A stretch of DNA of 64,000 nt from positions 2,048,501 through 2,112,500 of the forward strand of contig NZ_FWWU01000009.1 of the NCBI RefSeq assembly GCF_900176165.1, in the 5' to 3' direction. The stretch comes from Deinococcus hopiensis KR-140 (GTDB taxonomy: Bacteria; Deinococcota; Deinococci; Deinococcales; Deinococcaceae). The number at the start of each line of letters is the position of its first letter. Positions within the stretch are counted from its first letter, which is position 1. Shown here piece by piece: positions 23,975-42,849 of the stretch. The position numbers and the translations under genes are program-made. The notes under the pieces were generated by a model, which saw only the letters and a program-made list of their open reading frames with translations, was not told the DNA's origin and did no database searches.

Positions 23975-24000
23975 CGGCCCGCTTTATGCGGGCCGTATTC
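23975..24000 (+). terminator. Hairpin between the tRNA cluster and tuf
   Basis: Perfect 8-bp stem (23975-23982 with 23988-23995), loop TTTAT, followed by TATTCT. It may be a partial terminator or a processing element that sets the tRNA-to-tuf ratio. Confidence 0.5.
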
Positions 24001-24104
24001 TCATGTACGGGCCATCACAGCAGGCTCCGCGTAGGTATGCTGTTGGGGCCAGATTCTCCGGGAGCTGCTGACAGACCGGGGAACACCATTCAAGGAGGAA
24101 TCCA

Positions 24105-25323
<1,219 letters not shown>

Positions 25324-25351
25324 TACTTGGGTGACAGCAATGCTGTCCGCT

Positions 25352-25378
25352 GGGGAGGCCGCGAGGTCTCCCCTTTTT
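25352..25378 (+). terminator. Terminator after tuf
   Basis: 9-bp stem with one G-T pair (25352-25360 with 25365-25373), loop GCGA, followed by TTTTT. Confidence 0.88.
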
Positions 25379-25865
25379 CATTGCCTCTGGGCATACGCCC
25401 GGTCATGGCGAAGCGGAGGGCCGAGACCGGTTTCACCTGAGGGCGCTTCCCAAACGCCAGCCCCTCTTCTTCGCGGGAACCGCTGCGCCGGGAGGCCCCG
25501 TCCATAGCTCCCCAAGGGAATGGGGGCAGTCTTCGGCCCGGGCCGAAGCAGCTGGCGTGGCGTCTCCCCGGATGCCGCTGATGTTCTGCGCCTCCGAGGG
25601 CGCGCCGCTGACCACGCGGTTGTAGGGAGCGGCGACGACGCTTCAACCGGGTGACGGTATACGGCGCGTAACGTCGGCCCTCTTCCCGCCCCTGCCCGGC
25701 GCGCGGCAGATCTTCCTGCCGACGGCCGATCTGGTACAGACCGCGGTGACCTGCACAACAGGACCAGCAGGAAATCGCCGCAAGAGCTGGCCAAGTACGA
25801 GTGGCGGAAAAATGGCCTGGGCATCGTCGGCTTTCCCAGCGGGCTGGAAGGTGGCGCCCTCAGGG
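25379..25865. other. Intergenic region with possible gene fragments
   Basis: About 490 bp between the tuf terminator and the rpmG promoter. On the plus strand a coding-like piece reads QELAKYEWRKNGLGIVGFPS (about 25773-25832), without start or family match. On the minus strand NISGIRGDATPAASARAEDC near 25560 also looks composed. No intact gene is supported. It appears to be degraded sequence. Confidence 0.4.
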
Positions 25866-25894
25866 TGGACACCTCTCGCCAAACTGCCTATAAT
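25866..25894 (+). promoter_or_regulatory. Promoter of the rpmG-secE-nusG operon
   Basis: TGGACA (25866-25871), 17-nt spacer, perfect TATAAT (25889-25894). Leader about 110 nt. Confidence 0.85.
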
Positions 25895-25896
25895 CG

Positions 25897-25932
<36 letters not shown>

Positions 25933-26012
25933 ACTGCGTCCGAGGGGCGAAGGGCTGGGAGCGCCTCCCCCGAGCTCACCGGAGCGAAGGCGGCGCGAAA
26001 GGAGCAGGAATC

Positions 26013-26180
<168 letters not shown>

Positions 26181-26256
26181 TCCTGCCTACCGGGAAGGAT
26201 ACCCGGTGAACGGTGAACCTTCTTTTTCGAGATGATGGGACGGGCAAGGTGAGCGC

Positions 26257-26436
26257 ATGAATCTGTTTCAGTACTTGAAAGACTCGCGCGCCGAGCTGGC
26301 CCGCGTGACCTGGCCGAGCCGCCAGGAGGTCATCGAGGGCACGCAGGCGGTGCTGATCTACGTCGTGGCGCTGACCCTGATCGTGTTTGCGCTGGACGCG
26401 GTATTTGGCGCATTGGTGAAGGCGGTGCTGCGTTGA
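26257..26436 (+). CDS. secE: Preprotein translocase subunit SecE
   Basis: A 59-residue single-helix SecE. The conserved cytoplasmic helix ELARVTWPSRQEVIEGTQAVL (about 13-33) is followed by one membrane segment (VLIYVVALTLIVFALDAVFG). It clamps SecY in the inner membrane. SD AAGGTGAG. Its TGA overlaps the TTG start of nusG (26433-26436), so nusG is translationally coupled. Confidence 0.95.
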   Translation: MNLFQYLKDSRAELARVTWPSRQEVIEGTQAVLIYVVALTLIVFALDAVFGALVKAVLR

Positions 26437-27005
26437 GCATCGAGTGGTACGCCGTTCACACCTATGTGGGTCAGGAAGACCGCGTGGAGCAGCACCTGAT
26501 GGAGCGCGCCAAGAAGCTGGGCATGCTCCGCACCAAGATCTTCCAGGTGCTGCAGCCCAGCGAAAAGGCCGTCGAACTGCAAGAAGGCGGGAAGAAGGTC
26601 GAGGTCGAGCGCAAGCTTTTTCCCGGCTACGTTTTCGTCCAGATGGACGTGGAAGACGATGACGCGCCGGGTGAACTTGGCGAGTCCTGGGAAGTGGTGC
26701 GCGGGACCAACGGGGTGACGGGCTTTGTCGGCACCGCCACACGCCCGGTGCCCCTCTCGCAGGATGAGGTGCAGCGCCTGCTCGCCTCGGTGGGTGTGGC
26801 CGCACAAACTGCGGAGGAGCCCGCCCCAAAAGTCAAAGTGGACCTTAAGCCGGGCGACATGGTGCGCGTTACCAGCGGACCCTTTGCCGATTTCAGCGGT
26901 GTGGTCAGCGAGGTCAACGCGCCCCAGGCCAAAGTCAAGGTGCTCGTCAGCATCTTCGGCCGCGAGACGCCAGTGGAGCTCGACTTCGCGCAGGTCAGCA
27001 AGTAA
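26433..27005 (+). CDS. nusG: Transcription termination/antitermination factor NusG
   Basis: A 190-residue NusG with the N-terminal RNAP-binding domain (EWYAVHTYVGQEDRVEQHL, LFPGYVFVQM, TNGVTGFVGT) and a C-terminal KOW domain (about 135-190; LKPGDMVRVTSGPFADFSGVV). It tethers transcription to translation and tunes elongation. The start is TTG at 26433 inside secE. Confidence 0.96.
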   Translation: MSIEWYAVHTYVGQEDRVEQHLMERAKKLGMLRTKIFQVLQPSEKAVELQEGGKKVEVERKLFPGYVFVQMDVEDDDAPGELGESWEVVRGTNGVTGFVGTATRPVPLSQDEVQRLLASVGVAAQTAEEPAPKVKVDLKPGDMVRVTSGPFADFSGVVSEVNAPQAKVKVLVSIFGRETPVELDFAQVSK

Positions 27006-27022
27006 ACCCCGCAGGGCTGGGC

Positions 27023-27051
27023 TAGGCAGAAGCCGCCCGGCCCTGTACACT
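27023..27051 (+). promoter_or_regulatory. Probable promoter of rplK-rplA
   Basis: TAGGCA (27023-27028), 17-nt spacer, TACACT (27046-27051). Leader about 100 nt, a size suited to L1 autoregulation. Confidence 0.5.
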
Positions 27052-27155
27052 GGAAAAGTTGCTGCCACGCCGCGCCTTACAGGCGGGCGCGGCAGAACTT
27101 AGCGCCAGCACCCCTGTTTGCCGTTCAAGAACTGGGGGAGCTAAGGAGGAAACGC

Positions 27156-28284
<1,129 letters not shown>

Positions 28285-28329
28285 TTTTTCTCCAGGGAGG
28301 GGTTCACGCTTCACGGTCTGCACCTCTCT

Positions 28330-28477
<148 letters not shown>

Positions 28478-29008
28478 GTGGCGAACGAAAAGAACCAGCA
28501 GGATCTGACCAGCCTGCGCGGCAGCCTCACGGGCGTCGAGACGTTTTACGTCGTCGATTACCAAGGTCTGACCGCCGGACAGCTCAGCAAGCTGCGTCAG
28601 GACATCCGCGAGAAGGGTGGGCAGCTCATCGTTGCCAAGAACACCCTGATCAACCTCGCCCTTCAGGAGTCGGGCCGTGAATTCAGCGACGCCCTGAAAG
28701 GCCCCAGCGCCCTCGTGCTGGCCCACGAAGATCCCGCTGGGGTCGCCAAAGCGCTCAGCGACGCGGCCAAGGGCAACGATAAGGGCATTCCCGCAATGAA
28801 GGGCGGCCTCGTCGAGGGCAACCGCGTGGATGTGGCCGTGATCGCTCGTCTGGCGAGCCTCGGCAGCAAGCAGAGCCTTCAGGCCGAAGTGGTCGGTGTG
28901 CTCAGCGCCCACCTCAGCAACTTCGTCGGAATTCTCGAAGCGTACCAGGCCAAGCTCGGCGGCGGCGACGCCAGCGCCAGCGAAGCCAGTGCCGAAGCTT
29001 CGGCTTAA
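28478..29008 (+). CDS. rplJ: 50S ribosomal protein L10
   Basis: A 176-residue L10. The N-terminal RNA-binding domain includes VVDYQGLTAGQLSKLRQDIREKG and VAKNTLINLAL, and a C-terminal helix binds L7/L12 dimers. Start GTG at 28478 is chosen by SD AGGAGGT 7 nt upstream; the open frame extends to 28424 but without SD. A short Ala/Ser/Glu-rich tail ends the protein. Confidence 0.95.
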   Translation: MANEKNQQDLTSLRGSLTGVETFYVVDYQGLTAGQLSKLRQDIREKGGQLIVAKNTLINLALQESGREFSDALKGPSALVLAHEDPAGVAKALSDAAKGNDKGIPAMKGGLVEGNRVDVAVIARLASLGSKQSLQAEVVGVLSAHLSNFVGILEAYQAKLGGGDASASEASAEASA

Positions 29009-29056
29009 CCCCACTTTCAACCCTTTCCACCAATCCAAGTACCGGAGGACCTCACC

Positions 29057-29419
<363 letters not shown>

Positions 29420-29443
29420 GGCTTTTTCCCACCGGGAGTGCAG

Positions 29444-29468
29444 CCCCCGCCATCCGGCGGGGGTTTTT
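29444..29468 (+). terminator. Terminator after rplL
   Basis: Perfect 8-bp stem (29444-29451 with 29456-29463), loop ATCC, TTTTT. The same stem and the following TTTTTGCTGT recur after the cold-shock gene. Confidence 0.92.
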
Positions 29469-29484
29469 GCTGTCTCTTCACCCA

Positions 29485-29509
29485 CAATGAATTGTGCGTA
29501 TCTTACTAT
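29485..29509 (+). promoter_or_regulatory. Possible promoter/operator of the cold-shock gene
   Basis: A 6-bp inverted repeat with 2-nt centre (CACAATGAATTGTG, 29484-29497) lies just before a -10-like TACTAT (29504-29509). The -35 match is poor. Confidence 0.35.
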
Positions 29510-29568
29510 GGGCGTCCTGCCGGCCGGGCATATTGGGACCAGAGTTTTCCAGCAGATCCTCAAGTGAG

Positions 29569-29596
29569 ACGCGGTAAACACCCCGCGTTTCTTTTT
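29569..29596 (+). promoter_or_regulatory. Terminator-like hairpin in the cold-shock gene leader
   Basis: 6-bp stem (29569-29574 with 29583-29588), 8-nt loop, followed by TTCTTTTT, about 27 nt before the start codon. It may be a temperature-sensitive attenuator. Confidence 0.45.
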
Positions 29597-29622
29597 GCGT
29601 GGAACACTCATGAGGAGTTAAG

Positions 29623-29889
29623 ATGGCTGTAGGTCGAGTGAAGTGGTTTAATGCGGAAAAAGGCTTCGGATTTATCGAGACGGAAGGCAGTGCCGACGTG
29701 TTCGCGCACTTCAGCGCCATCCAGGCTCAGGGCTTCAAGAAGCTCAATGAAGGCGACGAGGTCGAGTTCGAAATCGAACCCGGTCAACGTGGCAAGGGCC
29801 CTCAGGCCAAGAACATCGTCGTGACGAAGGCCGCCCCGGCTCCTGCCTACGGCGACCGTCCCCAGCGCCGCGACAACGACCGCTGGTAA
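29623..29889 (+). CDS. Cold-shock protein, CspA family
   Basis: An 88-residue cold-shock-domain protein with RNP1 KGFGFIE and RNP2 DVFAHFSAI, opened by GRVKWFNAEKG. It binds single-stranded nucleic acid and melts RNA structure. The tail (70-88) is Pro/Arg/Asp-rich and ends NDRW. SD GAGGAG. It is a single-gene unit with a leader of roughly 110 nt and its own terminator. Confidence 0.95.
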   Translation: MAVGRVKWFNAEKGFGFIETEGSADVFAHFSAIQAQGFKKLNEGDEVEFEIEPGQRGKGPQAKNIVVTKAAPAPAYGDRPQRRDNDRW

Positions 29890-29907
29890 GCATCACAACC
29901 GATAAAG

Positions 29908-29932
29908 CCCCCGCCAAGAGGCGGGGGTTTTT
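29908..29932 (+). terminator. Terminator after the cold-shock gene
   Basis: Perfect 8-bp stem (29908-29915 with 29920-29927), loop AAGA, TTTTT. Stem identical to that after rplL. Confidence 0.92.
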
Positions 29933-30226
29933 GCTGTATGACGCGAGCGGAGCAGCCCATAAAAGGTACCGATGAAATTACAGCACGCCCCACATACCCC
30001 TCTATGTGGAGCACAGGTGGACGGTTTTCAGGCATTTCCCACCCTTTGCCCTGATCGTCAGCAGGCGGAGGACATCCCACCCACTGCGGGGCAAAGGGGC
30101 TGTTTTGCCCGGCGTCTGGCAGGAGCAGGACGGCACGCGGCCCAGAATAGAGTTCGAATAGAGTTCTGCCAGGCCGTCGCCGCACCCAGCCGAAACGCCG
30201 GAGAGAAGGGAGAGCAAGGCAGGTCC
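29933..30226. other. Noncoding region with a small hairpin and an 11-bp tandem duplication
   Basis: No gene is supported. It holds a 7-bp hairpin (29990-29996 with 30003-30009) and an exact tandem repeat of GAATAGAGTTC (30145-30155 and 30156-30166). It leads into the second copy of the dispersed repeat. Confidence 0.5.
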
Positions 30227-30315
30227 TCATACGGCCTCCAGATCATCCGCCATCTCCCCTTCACTCCGGTGATCCCACGCCCCTGTGTCACCGTTTTTCC
30301 TGCTCGCTCGGGTTG
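30227..30315 (-). repeat. Dispersed structured repeat, copy 2
   Basis: Reverse-strand copy of the 8461-8543 element. On the minus strand it reads GAGCGAGCAGGAAAAACGG, then the CGGTGA/TCACCG hairpin with a 15-nt loop, CGGATGATCTG and an end near CGTATGA. Confidence 0.75.
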
Positions 30316-30466
30316 AGCCGCAACACCAGAGGGGTTGAAATAAACGAACGCCAGGGTTTCGGCCGGGGCTTGTCCGTCGTTGGCGAGGATCACCCGGGAG
30401 GTCACCACTTCCGGCTCACCGCGACTCCCGCCTCAACCCAGCCGCCATTTGGAACCACTCGCGCGC

Positions 30467-31103
30467 CTACTTGCGGTACAGACCGGTGGCGCGGCGCTCA
30501 GCGTTCTCCGGGGCTTCAAGCTGTCCAGCAGCCTCCTCGCGCTTCCCCTGGTGAAGGAGGAAGGCGGCGTAACGGGCGCGGGGTTCTTCCGTCGTCGCCG
30601 CCATGGCCGCACGGTAGGAGGCATCGGCCCCAGCAGTCTTGCCCTGGATCTCCTGCGCCTGGGCGATCAGCGTCAGGGCCCGGGTGCGCGCGGCTGCGCT
30701 CGTCCGCAGGTCCACCTGCCGCAAGTACGCTTCGGCTCCAGCGGCGTTGCCACGACCCAGCTCCAGCCCGGCGCTGGTGAGCAACACCACCGGATCATCC
30801 GCGCAGATGCCCGAGAGCAGGGGTTGCCAGGTGAACTGCGCCTCCTCAGGCCGTCCGGCCCGGGCCTGCAGGGCGGCGGGGTCCGTGCGGTAGGCCAGGG
30901 TGTCGCTTGTCCGTGAGGCGTTCACGGGCTTCCCGGATGCGCGTTTCCAGGGGCTTGATCGCCTCCAGGCCACCTCGCAGGGCGGCTCCAACCCGCCTTC
31001 CTCCACCGCGCAGTTCGGGCAGGAATTCCAGAATCAGGTAGGCGAGCAGGGCCAGGTAGGAACCGATGAGCAGGATAAAAATCCAGTAGAAGTTGCGCCG
31101 CAT
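30467..31103 (-). pseudogene. Frameshifted membrane-anchored helical-repeat (TPR-like) protein
   Basis: The N-terminal half starts at ATG 31103: MRRNFYWIFILLIGSYLALL, one membrane helix, then RVGAALRGGLEAIKPLETRI and REARERLTDK. Near 30895-30905 the frame must shift by one base to continue into SDTLAYRTDPAALQARAGRP and helical repeats (AGAEAYLRQVDLRTSAAART, ASYRAAMAATTEEPRARYAA) up to the stop at 30467. The two halves read as one protein of about 210 residues. Either the gene is broken or there is a base error. It lies antiparallel between csp and rpoB. Confidence 0.65.
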
Positions 31104-31281
31104 CGCGACCGCGTGAATCAGGAACACGATCTGAAGCGCGCCGGAGGGGTACAGGAGCCGGGAGGGCAGATGCAGGCCGGGGAGGTTCACGTCGCCCGGC
31201 CGAAAGGCCTGGCGCTCGGCCCGCTTCAGCACCTGCCTCTGTGAGATGCTATGCTCCGCTTCAAAGCTTTGCCCCTCTAAG
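31104..31281. other. Intergenic region upstream of rpoB
   Basis: About 180 bp between the divergent frameshifted gene and the rpoB promoter. It must hold the promoter of the minus-strand gene, but no convincing box was found. Confidence 0.4.
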
Positions 31282-31310
31282 TTGACAGCGCCCCCCATAA
31301 GGCGTAGACT
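31282..31310 (+). promoter_or_regulatory. Promoter of rpoB-rpoC
   Basis: Perfect TTGACA (31282-31287), 17-nt spacer, TAGACT (31305-31310). Leader about 160 nt. Confidence 0.82.
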
Positions 31311-31477
31311 CTCCTGTGGCCGACCATGATGGGTTGGGCAGGAGATTTTTGAAGGCAAGCGGTCTCCACAATTAAAGCTTTTCTGCGAGACGCAGCCACC
31401 AGAGCTGCGGTCTCGACTGCGCCTTTTTATCCGCCCCGAAAGGCCGCAGGAACTCAACCAGGGAGCGCGAGGTGGGA

Positions 31478-34936
<3,459 letters not shown>

Positions 34937-35039
34937 GGCTTTGGGCGTTGGGGGTTGGGGCGAAAAACCGAACCCTCATCCCTAACGCCTCCCCCCCCCT
35001 CCCTTAAACAACGGGCCTCCCATCACAGGAGCACTTACT

Positions 35040-39638
<4,599 letters not shown>

Positions 39639-39661
39639 GCCGAGCGGAACTCCCCCAATCG

Positions 39662-39694
39662 ACGCCCCTCCCCGTTTCCGGGGAGGGGCGTTTT
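39662..39694 (+). terminator. Terminator after rpoC
   Basis: Perfect 13-bp stem (39662-39674 with 39679-39691), loop TTTC, followed by TTTT. Confidence 0.92.
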
Positions 39695-39699
39695 CCGTT

Positions 39700-39895
39700 A
39701 TGAACCCTACAGATTTTGTATGTTTGGTACATAACTAAAGTGATTTCCACCTTTTGGCGCACGAGAGCCACTCCGCACCAGGTCTTCATAGGCGAGCTTT
39801 ACAGCCTCACCATCGACTTTTCCACATACGAGAATCACTTTTCTCTCGTATGACTTCCAAGCCGGGAGTTTCCCGGCTTGCTTCCCCTCACGCCC
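39700..39895 (-). pseudogene. AT-richer coding-like remnant downstream of rpoC
   Basis: On the minus strand an open stretch ending at a TAG near 39711 reads AWKSYERKVILVCGKVDGEA, then VKLAYEDLVRSGSRAPKGGN and HFSYVPNIQNL. It has protein-like composition, but no start codon or family was identified, and its upstream part runs into hairpin repeats. Base composition drops (29 of 60 GC in 39721-39780). I treat it as the C-terminal scrap of a lost gene. Confidence 0.35.
39718..39734. promoter_or_regulatory. Palindrome resembling the radiation/desiccation response motif
   Basis: GTATGTTTGGTACATAA shares both arms (TATGT and ACATAA) with the 17-bp Deinococcus RDRM consensus as I recall it, 11 of 17 positions in all; the centre differs. 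No gene with a suitable start follows it directly, so function is doubtful. Confidence 0.25.
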
Positions 39896-40141
39896 GGAAA
39901 CCGCTGCTCTGCTGCGCGCCGCTCGGACTGAATCGCTTTATAAGCGACGAGCCAAGAGTCCGTATCAAAAGGATTCCCGTCACCAGTGGTGAGATCACTG
40001 GTTGGCCCAAACGAAGCGAGCATAGCGCAGTTGTCCGAATTGGGCCGCGCGTGGAGGGGCCGCCCTCACGGCACCCTATTCTCCCAATGCACATTCAAGT
40101 TCGCTCGTTGGACTCGGTCAAAAAGAAGTCCTCTTTTTGAC
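39825..40141. repeat. Chain of hairpins in noncoding DNA
   Basis: Five perfect inverted repeats follow each other: 39825-39833/39844-39852 (9 bp), 39859-39867/39871-39879 (9 bp), nested 39924-39929/39957-39962 around 39933-39938/39942-39947 (6 bp each), 39983-39988/39996-40001 (6 bp) and 40117-40126/40132-40141 (10 bp). The third and fourth resemble motifs of Deinococcus small noncoding repeats. The chain ends at dispersed repeat copy 3. Confidence 0.7.
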
Positions 40142-40150
40142 ACATGCTCT

Positions 40151-40228
40151 AGAAAACGGTGACGGAGAGGCGCCGCATCACTGAAGTGGAGCGGAGGCGA
40201 TGAAACGGATGATCTGGAAACCGCATCA
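40151..40228 (+). repeat. Dispersed structured repeat, copy 3
   Basis: Third copy of the 8461-8543 element. The stem is CGGTGA/TCACTG with the same 15-nt loop, one C-G pair having become a G-U pair, followed by CGGATGATCTG and an end at GCATCA. Its last three bases are the stop codon of the DUF2721 gene on the other strand. Confidence 0.75.
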
Positions 40229-40759
40229 GCTGTTCGCTGCCTGCCCGACCCGCTCCGTTTCACCGTTGTACAACCCCGCGTAGTGCTGCCCCAAGTCCAG
40301 TAGAAAGCGCATTTCCTCCTGCGTGGTGCGGGCACTCAGGCGCGTCTCGAAACTCAGGAGCAGCGCGGCGTAGGCGAGCGAGGCTGCCCCCAGCAGGGCG
40401 AGGATCACCGCAGCAGGCCCGGACGTCTCCCCCACCAGCGCCCCTGCCCCAATCAGAATGCTGGTCAGCACGAGCAGGGCGACGGCGAGGTACAGGGCCG
40501 TCATCGCGCCCTGAATAATGCGGGTACGGCGGGCGAGGCGCGGAAGCTGGCGCATGATCATCTGTTTTTCCTCGCGGGCCAGCGCCTCCTGCTGTCCCTG
40601 GGGACTGACCAGCACCTTGAAGCGGGCGGTCAGTTGGCGCACCCGGTCTGTCGCGCGGCCGAGCCGCGTACTCGTGCTCATAAGCAGGGTGCTGCCGCCG
40701 CCGATCAGGACAGCGGGCGTGATCATCGCCGTCAGAACGCTGAGGTTGGGGTCCGCCAC
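40226..40759 (-). CDS. DUF2721 family membrane protein
   Basis: A 177-residue protein of the DUF2721 family. A first hydrophobic segment (AMITPAVLIGGGSTLLM) precedes the family motif STRLGRATDRVRQL, then a charged helix, then two long hydrophobic helices (about 83-150: GAMTALYLAVALLVLTSILI and AAVILALLGAASLAYAALLL). Function unknown. The GTG start at 40759 has TAGCCT 6 nt upstream. The stop codon coincides with the boundary of dispersed repeat copy 3, so the original C-terminus may have been changed by the repeat. Confidence 0.75.
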   Translation of the reverse strand: MADPNLSVLTAMITPAVLIGGGSTLLMSTSTRLGRATDRVRQLTARFKVLVSPQGQQEALAREEKQMIMRQLPRLARRTRIIQGAMTALYLAVALLVLTSILIGAGALVGETSGPAAVILALLGAASLAYAALLLSFETRLSARTTQEEMRFLLDLGQHYAGLYNGETERVGQAANS

Positions 40760-40765
40760 CTCCCC

Positions 40766-40771
40766 AGGCTA
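40766..40771 (-). promoter_or_regulatory. Leaderless -10 box of the DUF2721 gene
   Basis: TAGCCT on the minus strand, 6 nt before the GTG at 40759. Confidence 0.5.
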
Positions 40772-41274
40772 CGCCGGAAGCAGCGTGCGCCGAAAGAAGC
40801 CGAGCAGACGGACCTCCGCGTGCCTCTTTAATGGAGTGATCCCCGTCCAGTTCCGCGGGTTCACTGCCCTCACTGCAGGACTGGAGGCCCGCGTGCATCC
40901 GCCATGCCTGGGAGATGGCCACGTAAACGTCCGGCCCTGCCGCCCGTGAAGGTGGAGAAAGGGTGCCGAATGGGCCGGGGCATGGCGGACGGGACTGCCC
41001 GAAGCTGCCAGCCCAAAGCACTCGGACAGCGGTGCGCCGAACAGGGGAAACGGCCGGAAGTCCGGGGGGAGGGCCGGACCAAAAAAGTTCATCAGCCCAC
41101 CGCCTGCACCTCCGAGGCCTGTTCGGGCCAGGCGTTTGCCGCCGGCCACCTGCTCAACATCGTCCACCCACCACCGTGCACGTGGAGAATGGCAGGGACA
41201 GGCCGGGAAGGCTGGATCCGGAGCCGCAGGACACCGAGCTTCAGGCCATGGGAGCTGAAGAGCACATCTTCCAC
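40769..41274 (-). pseudogene. Decayed alpha/beta hydrolase (acyl-peptidase/dienelactone-hydrolase-like)
   Basis: Pieces in different frames of the minus strand correspond to one hydrolase. The start is MEDVLFSSHGLKLGVLRLRI with PAILHVHGGGW (oxyanion-hole HGGG) near 41180. The end is SGSPVRHAPAHSAPFLHLHG, where the family normally has FLLIHGxxDxxVP, then a scrambled middle and EVRLLGFFRRTLLP at the stop. The central nucleophile region is missing, the catalytic Asp position reads Gly, and several frameshifts separate the blocks. It is not functional. Confidence 0.55.
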
Positions 41275-41621
41275 CAGTTCGGGGTCTGGAGGCGGGCTTC
41301 ACCTTCTCGCCCCAGGTCATTCCCCGGTCCATCTTTCAGTAAAGCGGTGAAGTCCCAGACCCACCGGGCCGAACCCGTCCGCTTGCGAGGAAGCGGGACG
41401 GAGGGCGGCCATGCTTGAAATTTGTTGCGCTTGAGTCAAGCAAAACCCCTTCGGGTGTGCACCCCGCCCCAACAGAATGGAGGACGCCTGAATCCCTCCC
41501 TCTCAAGTCAACCCGGCTTCCCGGGGATGCCGCTCTCGCCGGGCTCCCCTACCGTCCTTCTTCCCCCATTCTGCCCGTCCAGATCGTGCTCCACGCCCCT
41601 CCCTCTGTTCTGCAAAGCCGC
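41275..41621. other. Intergenic region upstream of rlmN
   Basis: About 350 bp without supported gene. It may include the eroded 5' end and promoter of the hydrolase relic. Confidence 0.4.
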
Positions 41622-41627
41622 TAGACT
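41622..41627 (+). promoter_or_regulatory. Leaderless -10 box of rlmN
   Basis: TAGACT, 6 nt before the ATG at 41634. Confidence 0.55.
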
Positions 41628-41630
41628 GCG

Positions 41631-42665
<1,035 letters not shown>

Positions 42666-42688
42666 GCTTTACGGTGCCTCTCGACCCG

Positions 42689-42712
42689 CCTCTCTTTCGG
42701 GAGAGGTTTTTT
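42689..42712 (+). terminator. Terminator after rlmN
   Basis: 6-bp stem (42689-42694 with 42701-42706), loop TTTCGG, TTTTTT. Confidence 0.85.
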
Positions 42713-42811
42713 CGTCACTCCCCCTCTTGCCCTCACCCTCCCCCTTCCGGCGTGAGAGAATTGCACTGTTCGGACCCGGCAAACGCACAAGAATGGACCA
42801 AAGCAGGATGG

Positions 42812-42817
42812 TACAAT
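42812..42817 (+). promoter_or_regulatory. Probable -10 box of the TPR-SPOR-rex operon
   Basis: TACAAT about 33 nt before the GTG at 42850. The -35 is not clear. This gives a short leader with a proper SD. Confidence 0.4.
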
Positions 42818-42849
42818 CCTCACGTTCCCTCATTCAGGAGGACTTTTCG

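Noticed and set aside
30145..30166. Direct repeat as a target-site duplication
   Set aside because: The two 11-bp copies are adjacent with nothing between them, so no inserted element is present.
31472..31477. GTG at 31472 as the rpoB start
   Set aside because: The ATG at 31478 has the better placed SD and the family-typical MSLS start.
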